Shown: in pieces, positions 1 to 8,815 of the stretch
Layout: each line of letters starts with the position of its first letter
Position numbering within the stretch: position 1 is the first letter of the stretch
Source: Bacteroidales bacterium
Lineage (GTDB): Bacteria > Bacteroidota > Bacteroidia > Bacteroidales > P3
Reading direction: 5' to 3'
DNA: 64,000 nt
Assembly: GCA_017480785.1 (NCBI GenBank)
Contig: JAFURZ010000002.1
Location: forward strand, 62,001 to 126,000
Program-made: the position numbers and the translations under genes
Notes under the pieces: model-generated
The model's database searches: none
Seen by the model: the letters and a program-made list of their open reading frames with translations, nothing else
Told to the model about the DNA's origin: nothing

Positions 1-26
1 ATACAGAAACTAATTTAACAATCATA

Positions 27-3000
27 ATGAAACAGTATCACATTGCAAACAACATCATCGGGTGGGTCATCTGCTTGATTGCCTGCGCGGTGTACATTAT
101 GACTGCCGAGGCTACGGCGTCGTGGTGGGACTGCGGTGAGTACATCTCCACTGCCTTCAAACTGCAAGTGGGTCACCCCCCGGGAGCCCCTACGTTCCAG
201 CTCATCGGACGCTTGTTCTCGATGTTCTCCTCGCCCGAGGATGCCGCCCATGCGGTGAACATCATGTCGGCCGTGTGCAGCGGCTTCACCATCCTCTTCC
301 TCTACTGGGGCATCACCCTGCTGGGCAAGCACATGCTGCCCGACCCGAAGGCTCCGAGCCTGAAGGACTGGAAGACATGGGCTGTCTTTGGCGCCGGCAT
401 AGTCGGTGCCTTGGCCTACACCTTCAGCGACACCTTCTGGTTCTCGGCTGTCGAGGGTGAGGTCTACGCCATGTCGAGCTTCTTCACGGCACTGGTGTTC
501 TGGGCCATCCTGAAGTGGGAGGAACAGAGCGACGACCCGCGGAGCCTGCGCTGGCTGATACTCATCTCGCTGCTGGTGGGCGTGGCCATCGGTGTGCACC
601 TGCTCAACCTGCTGACGGTGCCGGCCATCTTCTATGTGGTGTACTTCAAGAAGTGGCCCAAGACGACCTGGAAGGGCTTCCTGCTGACGGGTGTGCTGAG
701 CGTGGTGACGCTGGCCGTCATCCTGTGGGGCATCATCCCGGGCATCGTGAATGTGGACTCGGCCGTCGATGTGTTCTTCGTGAACACGCTGGGTCTGGCG
801 TTCAACAGCGGCACCATCGTCTTCTTCACGCTGCTGGCTGCCGCCATCGTGTGGGGCCTGTGGTACACCCACAAGAAGGACAAGCCGGTGTGGAATGCCG
901 CGGTGCTGAGCTTCGCCATGCTGGTCATCGGATACTCGACCTTCTTCGTGCTGGTTATCCGGGCCAATACCAACACGCCTTTGAACGAGAACGCCCCGAA
1001 GGATGCCGTGGCCATGCGTGCCTACCTGGGTCGCGAGCAGTACGGCGACACACCGCTCTTCAGCGGCCAGTACTACACCGCCGGGCGCCCGATTAGCGTC
1101 AAGCAAGGCTACACCAAGTATGTGCGTGGCAAGAACGAGGAGGGCAAGGACCGCTACATTGTGGCCGCCCATGCCCAGAAGTACGTCTACCGCGAGCAGC
1201 ACACGGGTGTTTTCCCCCGCATGTGGAGCGACGACAAGGACCGCCACCATCCGCAGTTCTATGAGCTGTGGGCCGGCAAGGTCTATGGCGACCAGAAGCC
1301 TACCAGTGCGCAGAACCTGACGTTCTTCAACCGCTACCAGTTGGGTTGGATGTACTGGCGCTACTTCATGTGGAACTTTGCCGGACGGCAGAACGACGAG
1401 CAGGGTCACTACTTCAACGATGACGGCTCGCGCGACTACCTGAAGGGCAACTGGATAAGTGGCATCAAGGCTATCGACGAGGCCCGCCTGGGTCCGCAGG
1501 ACAACCTGCCCGAGCACATGGCCAACAACAAGGCACGCAACAAGTACTACATGCTGCCGCTGCTGCTGGGCATCATCGGCCTCGTCTATCACGTCCGCAA
1601 GCACCCGAAGGATGCCTTCATCGTCTTCATCATGTTCTTTATGACGGGTCTGGCCATCGCTATATACCTGAACATGCCGCCGCGGCAGCCACGTGAGCGT
1701 GACTACGCCTTCGTGGGGTCGTTCAGCTTCTTCGCCATCTGGATTGGCTTTGCCGTGATGGCGCTGGCGGAATGGGTGAGCAAGCTCTTCAAGAAGAACA
1801 GCGAGGGAGCCTACAAGGTGGTGCTGCCGGTGGTCTTCGTGGCCTGCATGGCCGCGGCCCCCTGCCTGATGGCCGCCGAGAACTGGGACGACCACGACCG
1901 CTCGCAGAAGTATGCCGCGCGCGACTTCGCCCAGAACTACCTCAAGAGTGTCAACAAGCAAGGTATCCTCATCACCTTCGGCGATAACGACACCTTCCCG
2001 CTGTGGTATGCCCAGGAGGTGGAGGGCACACGTACCGACGTGCGCATCCTCAACTTCACCCTGAGCGGCATGTACTGGTATGTGGAGCAGCTGTACAACA
2101 AGCTCTATGAGAGTGAGGCGCTGCCCTTCACGTTGCCGAAGGAGTTCTACGGCCTGGGCAAGGATGCCACCTACATCATGGACCGCAGCAACGAGTACAT
2201 GGAGGTAACCGACGTGCTGGCGCTGCTGCGCGACCACCCCGACCGCTTCACCATGGGCACGGGCGAAGACAAGGTGATGTACATCCCCACCAAGCGCTTC
2301 AAGATAACCCTCGACATACCCGCCCTGGTCGAGAAGGGTGTCATCCCTGCCGAGCTGGCCGAACGGGTGGATCCCGTCATCCGTTGGGAAATCAACAAAC
2401 CGGTGCTCTATCGCCATGAGCTGATGCTGCTCGACATCATCGGCACGAACAAGTTCATGCGCGATATCAACATTATGAACCCCAACACGCAGCGCATACC
2501 CGACATCTTCCCGCCGGTGCGCACCCATACGGTGCAGGACGGCATGAACTACAAGTTCCTGCCTTATCCGCGCCAGCAGCGCTTCACCGACCGCACGGCC
2601 GACTACTTCATCAACGGAGTGGACGGCGAGCCGCTGAAGTGGGGCAACCTGGGTGCCGACATCTATGTCGACCCCATCAGCCAGAACATGGGTATAGTGC
2701 AGCGCCAGACGATGACGCTGTTGGCCGCTGACGAGGCCGACAAGGGCCGACTGGACAACGCCCGTGAGTTGCTCGACATTGCCTGGAAGGCATTCCCCGC
2801 CAAGAACTTCCCCTGCGACGTCTATGCGGTGTATATCTACTCTGGCGGCAACAGCCATGTGGATGGTGTGGACCTCTTCCGCAGGGTCTATGGCGGCGAG
2901 GCTGCCGTGCAGCTATGGAAGGACGTCTTTGAACACTACCGCCAGGAGGTGGCTTACCTGCAACGCTTCCGCGGCGATAAGACACAAGGCGTGCGGAGCC

Positions 3001-3131
3001 TCCTGCAGTCTGACCTGCAGATTGTGGGACTGCTGTCCGACATTGCCAAGCTCACCCTTGGCAACGACGAGTTGATGCAGCAGGCTGAGAATCTGCTGAA
3101 CCAGTTCGGCCCCTATTACAGCAACAACTGA
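27..3131 (+). CDS. DUF2723 membrane protein (glycosyltransferase-like)
   Basis: 1034-residue polytopic membrane protein. The start of the protein carries a hydrophobic helix (about residues 10-27), then a conserved acidic loop with DCGE at 35-38 and GHPPGAP shortly after, as in the DUF2723 family of Bacteroidetes. These resemble GT-C membrane glycosyltransferases, where the first luminal acidic loop is catalytic. Further membrane segments run through about residues 70-330 and 510-625, with a conserved PPRQPRERDYAF segment between them. The last 400 residues are soluble and include a helical, TPR-like stretch before the C-terminus. Family membership is clear; the donor and acceptor are unknown. 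It is followed 8 bases later by a small gene and then atpB, with no terminator seen between them. Confidence 0.9.
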   Translation: MKQYHIANNIIGWVICLIACAVYIMTAEATASWWDCGEYISTAFKLQVGHPPGAPTFQLIGRLFSMFSSPEDAAHAVNIMSAVCSGFTILFLYWGITLLGKHMLPDPKAPSLKDWKTWAVFGAGIVGALAYTFSDTFWFSAVEGEVYAMSSFFTALVFWAILKWEEQSDDPRSLRWLILISLLVGVAIGVHLLNLLTVPAIFYVVYFKKWPKTTWKGFLLTGVLSVVTLAVILWGIIPGIVNVDSAVDVFFVNTLGLAFNSGTIVFFTLLAAAIVWGLWYTHKKDKPVWNAAVLSFAMLVIGYSTFFVLVIRANTNTPLNENAPKDAVAMRAYLGREQYGDTPLFSGQYYTAGRPISVKQGYTKYVRGKNEEGKDRYIVAAHAQKYVYREQHTGVFPRMWSDDKDRHHPQFYELWAGKVYGDQKPTSAQNLTFFNRYQLGWMYWRYFMWNFAGRQNDEQGHYFNDDGSRDYLKGNWISGIKAIDEARLGPQDNLPEHMANNKARNKYYMLPLLLGIIGLVYHVRKHPKDAFIVFIMFFMTGLAIAIYLNMPPRQPRERDYAFVGSFSFFAIWIGFAVMALAEWVSKLFKKNSEGAYKVVLPVVFVACMAAAPCLMAAENWDDHDRSQKYAARDFAQNYLKSVNKQGILITFGDNDTFPLWYAQEVEGTRTDVRILNFTLSGMYWYVEQLYNKLYESEALPFTLPKEFYGLGKDATYIMDRSNEYMEVTDVLALLRDHPDRFTMGTGEDKVMYIPTKRFKITLDIPALVEKGVIPAELAERVDPVIRWEINKPVLYRHELMLLDIIGTNKFMRDINIMNPNTQRIPDIFPPVRTHTVQDGMNYKFLPYPRQQRFTDRTADYFINGVDGEPLKWGNLGADIYVDPISQNMGIVQRQTMTLLAADEADKGRLDNARELLDIAWKAFPAKNFPCDVYAVYIYSGGNSHVDGVDLFRRVYGGEAAVQLWKDVFEHYRQEVAYLQRFRGDKTQGVRSLLQSDLQIVGLLSDIAKLTLGNDELMQQAENLLNQFGPYYSNN

Positions 3132-3138
3132 CGAGGTG

Positions 3139-3411
3139 ATGAACAAGTCGAAGAAACCGAGACAGAAAAAGTACACGCTGACGCTCTCCGAGCCCGAGGT
3201 GAGGCGTCTGACGGCATACGCAGAAGACTACGGCGTGGAGCGCCCCGTGGCGCTCCACCGCATCGTCAGCCAGATGCTCCGCCAGTACAGCCTGGCCCCG
3301 GCAACCAAGCACGACAAACGTCAGCTGGGTCTCTTCGACTCGGTGCAGATTGACTTGTTCAACAATACCTCGAAGGTGGAGGGAGTAAGTGAGCGAATGA
3401 TTAACGAATAA
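3139..3411 (+). CDS. small basic protein, possible ribbon-helix-helix fold
   Basis: About 90 residues, very basic at the N-terminus (NKSKKPRQKK), followed by a short beta-like segment YTLTLSEPEVRR and helices. That order recalls ribbon-helix-helix DNA-binding proteins, but I cannot assign it to a named family. The C-terminal part contains QLGLFDSVQIDLFNN. It starts 7 bases after the DUF2723 gene (ATG at 3139; an in-frame GTG at 3136 is the alternative) and ends 17 bases before atpB, so it is probably co-transcribed with both. Function unknown. Confidence 0.65.
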   Translation: MNKSKKPRQKKYTLTLSEPEVRRLTAYAEDYGVERPVALHRIVSQMLRQYSLAPATKHDKRQLGLFDSVQIDLFNNTSKVEGVSERMINE

Positions 3412-3428
3412 AACAGTACGATTATATT

Positions 3429-4508
3429 ATGAATAGATTGTTCCGTACATTGTTGGTGGCTTTCCTGATGGCGATGCCTGCCATGGTCCATGCCGAAGAG
3501 GAGGGCGCATCCTTCGACCCCGGCTCGATGATTATCGGTCACGTCACCGATGCCCATTCGTGGCACATGTTCGACTACTACAAAGATGGCGAGGAGCACG
3601 CCGTGGCCATCCCGTTGCCCGTCATCCTGATTAACGACGGGCATCTCGATGTCTTCAGTTCGGCGAAGTTCCACCATGGCCACGCGACCTACAAGGGCTA
3701 TGCCTTGGTGGGTGGCGGTGCCGAGAAGGAGGAGATTGTGTGTGTCGATGCCGAGGGCAATCCGACCGGAGTGAAGCCTGTCGACCTGAGCATCACCAAG
3801 ACCTCGGCGGCCATAATGATTGCCACCCTGCTGTTGCTGGTCCTCATCTTTGCCGCCCGCGCAGGCTATAAAAAACGTCCCAACCAGGCCCCCAAAGGAG
3901 TGCAGAGCCTGGTGGAGATGCTGGTGGTCTTTGTGCGCGACAGCATAGTGAAGCCCATGATAGGGGAGAAGCACTACCAGCGCTACCTGCCCTACCTGCT
4001 CACCCTCTTCTTCTTCATCTTCTTCTGCAACATTCTGGGACTAATACCCTTCTTCCCGGCAGGTGCCAATATCACGGGCAACATCGCTGTGACGGCCACC
4101 TTGGCGGTTATCACCTTCCTCATTACCAACATCAGCGGCAACAAGCACTACTGGGTCGACATCTTCAACACCCCCGGCGTGCCGGCGTGGCTCAAAGTGT
4201 TCCCTCTGATGCCTCTCGTCGAGTTGGTGGGTGTCTTCACCAAGCCCATCGTGCTGATGATTCGTCTATTTGCCAACATGACGGCAGGTCATATCGTCAT
4301 CCTTGGCTTCATGGTCATCATCTTTATTATGAGTAACCTCTTCGGGCCTGCCGTGGGCGGTGGCGTAAGCGTGGTGAGTATCTTCTTCAGCGTCTTCATC
4401 TCGCTGCTGGAGTGCCTGGTTGCTTACATCCAGGCCTTCGTCTTCACCATGCTCTCGGCCCTCTACATCGGCATGGCCGTCAGCGAGCCGCACCATGAGA
4501 ACGCTTGA
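3429..4508 (+). CDS. atpB: F0F1 ATP synthase subunit a
   Basis: Subunit a forms the proton half-channels of the F0 sector, next to the c-ring. The 359-residue protein has an N-terminal signal peptide (residues 1-22, ending VHA) and a long periplasmic extension, both usual in Bacteroidetes. Several membrane helices follow. The essential arginine lies in MIRLFANM as Arg279, equivalent to the LRLFGN arginine of E. coli. No atpE, atpF, atpH, atpA or atpG follows: after about 200 bases of repeat-like sequence comes pgk. The gene is therefore separated from the rest of the ATP synthase operon, which is unusual for Bacteroidales. Confidence 0.95.
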   Translation: MNRLFRTLLVAFLMAMPAMVHAEEEGASFDPGSMIIGHVTDAHSWHMFDYYKDGEEHAVAIPLPVILINDGHLDVFSSAKFHHGHATYKGYALVGGGAEKEEIVCVDAEGNPTGVKPVDLSITKTSAAIMIATLLLLVLIFAARAGYKKRPNQAPKGVQSLVEMLVVFVRDSIVKPMIGEKHYQRYLPYLLTLFFFIFFCNILGLIPFFPAGANITGNIAVTATLAVITFLITNISGNKHYWVDIFNTPGVPAWLKVFPLMPLVELVGVFTKPIVLMIRLFANMTAGHIVILGFMVIIFIMSNLFGPAVGGGVSVVSIFFSVFISLLECLVAYIQAFVFTMLSALYIGMAVSEPHHENA

Positions 4509-4528
4509 TTGCTTTGCATATTATGAAA

Positions 4529-4679
4529 ACGGCGAATTATACGAATTTAGCGAATTGGCTGACTCGAACTGAATTGCAGGCGAATTACTCAAATTGTGCT
4601 TGCGCATCTTGCGTAGCATTCGAGTAATTCGTTGGTAATTGACCTGCGTAGCTTCGAATAATTAGCTTAATTCGCCGTT
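4529..4679 (+). repeat. nested inverted repeat between atpB and pgk
   Basis: Outer arms AACGGCGAATTA (4529-4540) and TAATTCGCCGTT (4668-4679) are perfect inverses. Inside them lies a second pair, GCGAATTACTC near 4580 and GAGTAATTCG near 4622. The same words (ACGGCGAATTACTCGAATT, GCTACGCAGGTCAAT) recur at 21722-21787, so this is a dispersed element of about 150 bp. No open frame is present. Confidence 0.7.
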
Positions 4680-4711
4680 ATAAAGAGTTAACCCAATAAA
4701 CCCCAATACCC

Positions 4712-5908
4712 ATGAAATCAATCAAAGATATCAACTTTGCAGGCAAGAAGGTCCTGCTGCGCGTGGACTTCAACGTCCCCATGAATGAACAGAAACAAAT
4801 CACCGACGACACCCGCATGCGCGAGTCGATGCCCACCATCGAGAAGCTGCTGCGCGACGGTGCCGCCGTCATCATCATGGCCCACTTCGGCCGTCCGAAG
4901 AAAGGCGGCTTCGAGCCCGAGCTGACCCTCGAGCCTGTGGCCAAGTACCTGGAGACCCTCGTGGGTCGCCCTGTGAAGTTCACCCAGGAGTTGCTGGGCA
5001 GCGGTAAGCCTGAGGCTATGGCCAAGGAACTCAAGGGTGGCGAGGTGATGCTGCTCGAGAACATCCGCTTCTACCCCGAAGAGACCAAGGGTGGGGAAGA
5101 CCTTGCCCGCCAGCTGGCCGCCCTCGGCGACTGCTACATCAACGACGCTTTCGGTGCCGCCCACCGCGAGCACTCGTCGACGGCTGTGATAGCCAAGTTC
5201 TTCCCGAACGACAAGTACTTCGGCTTCCTCATGGAGAACGAGGTGCGCAACCTCGAGAAGCTCATGCAGAATCCGCCGCGCCCCTTCACCGCCATCATCG
5301 GTGGCAGCAAGGTCAGCAGCAAGATTGGCATCCTCGAGAACCTGCTCGACAAGGTCGACAACATGATTATTATCGGCGGCATGCGCTACACCTTCACCAA
5401 GGCCCTTGGCGGCAAGATTGGCAACTCCATCTGCGAGGACGACAAGCTCGACCTGGCCAAGGAACTCATGCGCCGCATGGACGAGAAGGGCGTGCGCTAC
5501 TACCTGCCCGTCGACAGTGTCATTGGCGACAAGTTCGGCAACGACGCCAACACGCAGATTGTCGCCAGCGGCGAGGTACCCGATGGCTGGGAGAGCATGG
5601 ACTGCGGCCCCGAGAGCTGCAAGGCCATCCGCGACATCATCATGGGTAGCAAGACCATCCTCTGGAACGGACCTGCTGGCGTCTTCGAGCTCGATACCTT
5701 CGCCAAAGGCACGCGCGACATCGCACAGAGCGTCGCCGACGCCTGCAAGCAGGGCTGCTTCGCCGCCGTGGGCGGTGGCGACTCGGTGGCTGCCGTCAAG
5801 CAGATGCATCTCGCCGACCAGATGAGCTACGTCTCCACCGGTGGCGGCGCCATGCTCGAATACCTCGAAGGCAAAGTCCTCCCCGGCATCAAAGCCATCC
5901 AGGACTGA
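4712..5908 (+). CDS. pgk: phosphoglycerate kinase
   Basis: Glycolytic enzyme that moves phosphate from 1,3-bisphosphoglycerate to ADP. The 398-residue length is normal. The N-domain substrate motif VLLRVDFNVPM is at residues 13-23. Other family hallmarks are DAFGAAHREHSS, GGSKVSSKIGILENLL, NGPAGVFE and the nucleotide-binding GGGDSVAAVKQ loop near the C-terminus. It appears monocistronic: a hairpin terminator follows at 5928-5961 and repeat sequence precedes it. Confidence 0.98.
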   Translation: MKSIKDINFAGKKVLLRVDFNVPMNEQKQITDDTRMRESMPTIEKLLRDGAAVIIMAHFGRPKKGGFEPELTLEPVAKYLETLVGRPVKFTQELLGSGKPEAMAKELKGGEVMLLENIRFYPEETKGGEDLARQLAALGDCYINDAFGAAHREHSSTAVIAKFFPNDKYFGFLMENEVRNLEKLMQNPPRPFTAIIGGSKVSSKIGILENLLDKVDNMIIIGGMRYTFTKALGGKIGNSICEDDKLDLAKELMRRMDEKGVRYYLPVDSVIGDKFGNDANTQIVASGEVPDGWESMDCGPESCKAIRDIIMGSKTILWNGPAGVFELDTFAKGTRDIAQSVADACKQGCFAAVGGGDSVAAVKQMHLADQMSYVSTGGGAMLEYLEGKVLPGIKAIQD

Positions 5909-5927
5909 GCAGTTGATATTTTGGATA

Positions 5928-5961
5928 ATATAGGGACTAAACAAATCTTCAGTCCCTATAT
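5928..5961 (+). terminator. pgk terminator hairpin
   Basis: Eleven-base arms ATATAGGGACT (5928-5938) and AGTCCCTATAT (5951-5961) are perfect inverses with a 12-nt loop, followed by a T-rich stretch. It lies 20 bases after the pgk stop and separates pgk from the accessory module. Confidence 0.7.
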
Positions 5962-6020
5962 TTCAAATTAGGTATTTGTATGGATACTAATGTTTTTTAA
6001 TTAGTTTATATCATAAAAAT

Positions 6021-6359
6021 ATGGAAACAAATGAAATTGAAATAAACGGGAAAATGTGGAAGTATATTGGCGCCATAAATAAATATGGATGGCTGATGGG
6101 TATCGTATTCTTGGTATTATGCCTGCTTTTTCCGATGCATGCCGACCATCAGTACGGTTGGTTTATGGGTATAGTGCATGGCTTGGTGTGGCTACCTAAT
6201 TGGATACTATCATGGTTCAGTTCATCTTACTTTGTGAAGGCTCCATTACACACTGGGGCTTATAACTTTTTCTGGTGGCTGAACTTCATTCTATCGCTGA
6301 TTGGGTGGGTCGAGGCGTTCATACCGATTATTCTCAGCCTCTTCCGCAAGGTGAAGTAA
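6021..6359 (+). CDS. small membrane protein paired with the DUF4062 NTPase
   Basis: 112 residues with three likely membrane helices (about 20-42, 46-68 and 84-108), very rich in Trp and aromatic residues and ending in a basic tail (FRKVK). I do not recognise a named family. Its stop codon is separated by one base from the ATG of the next gene, so translation of the two is almost certainly coupled. The pair is AT-richer than its surroundings. By analogy with NTPase-plus-membrane-effector modules it could be the effector or anchor; that is inference. Confidence 0.7.
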   Translation: METNEIEINGKMWKYIGAINKYGWLMGIVFLVLCLLFPMHADHQYGWFMGIVHGLVWLPNWILSWFSSSYFVKAPLHTGAYNFFWWLNFILSLIGWVEAFIPIILSLFRKVK

Positions 6360-6360
6360 C

Positions 6361-8721
6361 ATGAGACTAGCAGAGGTCCGAATTTTCATTTCATCGACGT
6401 TCCAAGATATGAACGCCGAGAGAGGTTATTTGGTGAACAATATCTTTCCCCGACTCAAGAAGGAATACGATAAACTAGGCCTTACCATTATCCCCGTTGA
6501 CCTACGCTGGGGTATCACTGAGGAAGAGCAACGTCAGGGACGCGTGATTGCTACCTGCCTAGAGCAAGTGGACGCTGCACGTCCTTTTTTCATTGGAATC
6601 CTTGGCAATCGCTATGGTTCAGTATTCACGGAGGCCGACCTTGGTAGCATGCGCGAGACGTTAACCCGTCAGTATCCATGGCTCAAACAGGCCATTGCTG
6701 AGGGACGAAGTGTGACTGAGATAGAAATTCTCTATTCGTCGATGATGAACGAATCCTCCGAATCGGCTTTCTATCTTCGTTCTCCCAAGATGCAAGTCCC
6801 ACCATCGTTTTGTGAGTTACCAGGAAGCGAGGGACAACAAAAACTGGAGGCTCTTCGCGCCAAAATCAAAACCCAGAACAAACACCGTGTAGGTGAGTAC
6901 ACGAGTCTGGAGCAGTTGGGTGAGATGGTCTACGATGATATTAAATCATTTATCGCCAAAGAGTACCCTGAACTGAAAAACAAAGACTCTTTAGATTATA
7001 AATACTACCGTAGTCTCACCACATTACAGCACCATATTGAATGGAAAGATATTCACTCCAGCGATGCCTTTTTCACATGGTGGGAAAGCAAATGTAGGAG
7101 TCTCCTAGTCACAGGCCTCAAGGGAGTAGGCAAGTCGCACTCCGTGGCCCATTGGGTCGAAGAAACAGCCCGGTTTACTAAATCTGTCTATGGCCGGATT
7201 AGTATTACGAAGGTAAACTATGCCTATGTCGATGTGGCAACATTACTGAGTGAGGAAACCACTGCCACGGGAGAAATGGATTTGGCACTATGTGAAGAGG
7301 TAATAAACGGAGTTGAATACCGTCTCTGTCAGCTGGGATACAAAAATGAGGGGGATAACCTAGGGGCAATGGGGCTCGACTTTTTGTCCGAGATAGGTCT
7401 TTCTTCGCGCAGAATGATGATGGCGTCGGTCAAGAATATCTTTCAACACGGCGCCACCAACGACTTTATAGAGGGTATTACGGGTCTACCAGCCTCATTG
7501 AGGGCGTCAAAACGTCGCGATGCACAAGAGCAGGAAAAAATCATGAGTAAGAACAGTATTCGGATTGTTTTAGTTATTGATAATCTCGACCTCCTTACAC
7601 TTGAATCGCGCAACAGGTTCTATGACTTTCTTGACATCTATAACGACTCGCTACGGCCAGTATTTGTGGCCGACAGTGACTCTCCGATGGCTGCAGGCGA
7701 GTTGACCACCCGATTTCACCCCGAGGTGATCAGCCTTGCTATGCCAGAAGAGGACAAGTTACGTGACTTTATAAACTACTATCTTGGTCGTCACCGTAAG
7801 CACCTTGATCCGCAGCAGATCGACCTGCTCTGTCAAGGGTTCTACATGCAGGACATGAACCTGCTGACTAAACTGCTCGACCATTTGATTGCTTTCGGGT
7901 CGTATGAACGGCTAACCGACGAGATACGTACTTTCGCTTCCATCAAGCAGTGCGAGTTGAGCCGCCATTTATTTGCTGAAAAGCTTATTTCCAGTGCGCT
8001 TAACGACCTTTCTGAGGTGAAGGCCGACTCTCTGCTGGGCAGCGCTCTAATGGCTCTTTCCAATACCTCTATCGGACTTAATGAGGATGAAATAATTGCA
8101 ATTTTGGGACTTTCGCCCCTACAGTGGAACATGATAAGAGGTCGACTCGGTTCGTTCTGCGAGGTCGAGGATGGCCGTTTTGTATTTGTTGATGACTATA
8201 TGCTATCCTCTACGCGTTCAGTAATTATCGCTTCACGAATACATCTCGACATACAAATCGTAGAACGTATGATGCATCTCTTTGCCAACGGTGTCGCTGC
8301 ATGTGCAGCCACACTCACCTATGGCGGAGTCTCATGGTTTGTGCACAACTACCGAAAGATGCTCTATTATTCTGCACAATTGCCAGCTGTGCTCATCACA
8401 CTCGGGCATGGAGCTGATGCTTTTGCGTTGCTATCAAGTGCTGCATACAGCCGTACTATCCGCCCTCGCATTCTTCGACAATACTGGGATAAGTTGTGGA
8501 GCGAGGGATACCACATTGCTGATGCTGTCAATCCGTGCCATTACCCATATGAAGTGGTGCAACGATACACCTCACAAGAATACAAGGTAAAACGGTCTGA
8601 CATCAACAGTGTGCTGACTTGCACAAAACAGAAGCAGTCGGAGTATTATGCTGTAGTGGAGGAAATGGCACGTAAACTAGGCCGTTCCGACGAGGCAAAG
8701 GCTGCGCGCAAATACATCTAA
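6361..8721 (+). CDS. DUF4062 domain STAND-like P-loop NTPase
   Basis: 786 residues. Residues 4-90 form a DUF4062 domain (VRIFISSTFQDMNAER, VDLRWGITEEE, FIGILGNRYG), the N-terminal domain of TEP1/NPHP3-type NTPases; the downstream RSVTEIEI motif also belongs to that group. A P-loop NTPase follows, with Walker A GLKGVGKS at 252-259 and Walker B IVLVIDNLD at 402-410, giving a NACHT/STAND-like arrangement. The last 250 residues are helical with no recognisable TPR or WD40 repeats. STAND NTPases in bacteria often sense phage or other intruders; here that role is inferred from architecture, the membrane partner one base upstream and the AT-rich island context. No nuclease or protease domain was seen. 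Confidence 0.85.
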   Translation: MRLAEVRIFISSTFQDMNAERGYLVNNIFPRLKKEYDKLGLTIIPVDLRWGITEEEQRQGRVIATCLEQVDAARPFFIGILGNRYGSVFTEADLGSMRETLTRQYPWLKQAIAEGRSVTEIEILYSSMMNESSESAFYLRSPKMQVPPSFCELPGSEGQQKLEALRAKIKTQNKHRVGEYTSLEQLGEMVYDDIKSFIAKEYPELKNKDSLDYKYYRSLTTLQHHIEWKDIHSSDAFFTWWESKCRSLLVTGLKGVGKSHSVAHWVEETARFTKSVYGRISITKVNYAYVDVATLLSEETTATGEMDLALCEEVINGVEYRLCQLGYKNEGDNLGAMGLDFLSEIGLSSRRMMMASVKNIFQHGATNDFIEGITGLPASLRASKRRDAQEQEKIMSKNSIRIVLVIDNLDLLTLESRNRFYDFLDIYNDSLRPVFVADSDSPMAAGELTTRFHPEVISLAMPEEDKLRDFINYYLGRHRKHLDPQQIDLLCQGFYMQDMNLLTKLLDHLIAFGSYERLTDEIRTFASIKQCELSRHLFAEKLISSALNDLSEVKADSLLGSALMALSNTSIGLNEDEIIAILGLSPLQWNMIRGRLGSFCEVEDGRFVFVDDYMLSSTRSVIIASRIHLDIQIVERMMHLFANGVAACAATLTYGGVSWFVHNYRKMLYYSAQLPAVLITLGHGADAFALLSSAAYSRTIRPRILRQYWDKLWSEGYHIADAVNPCHYPYEVVQRYTSQEYKVKRSDINSVLTCTKQKQSEYYAVVEEMARKLGRSDEAKAARKYI

Positions 8722-8815
8722 GCAAGTGCAGCGTTATGGGAAGATTCTTGGGGCGGGGGATATATTCAACGGATAACGATAAGGATTAAACAAAAAGGTA
8801 GTAAGAGTTACACTT

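Noticed and set aside
15-2858. Very long open frame on the minus strand opposite the DUF2723 gene
   Set aside because: Shadow produced by GC-rich codon use; the translation is rich in His, Val, Arg and Gln with no domain, while the plus strand has a clear membrane protein.
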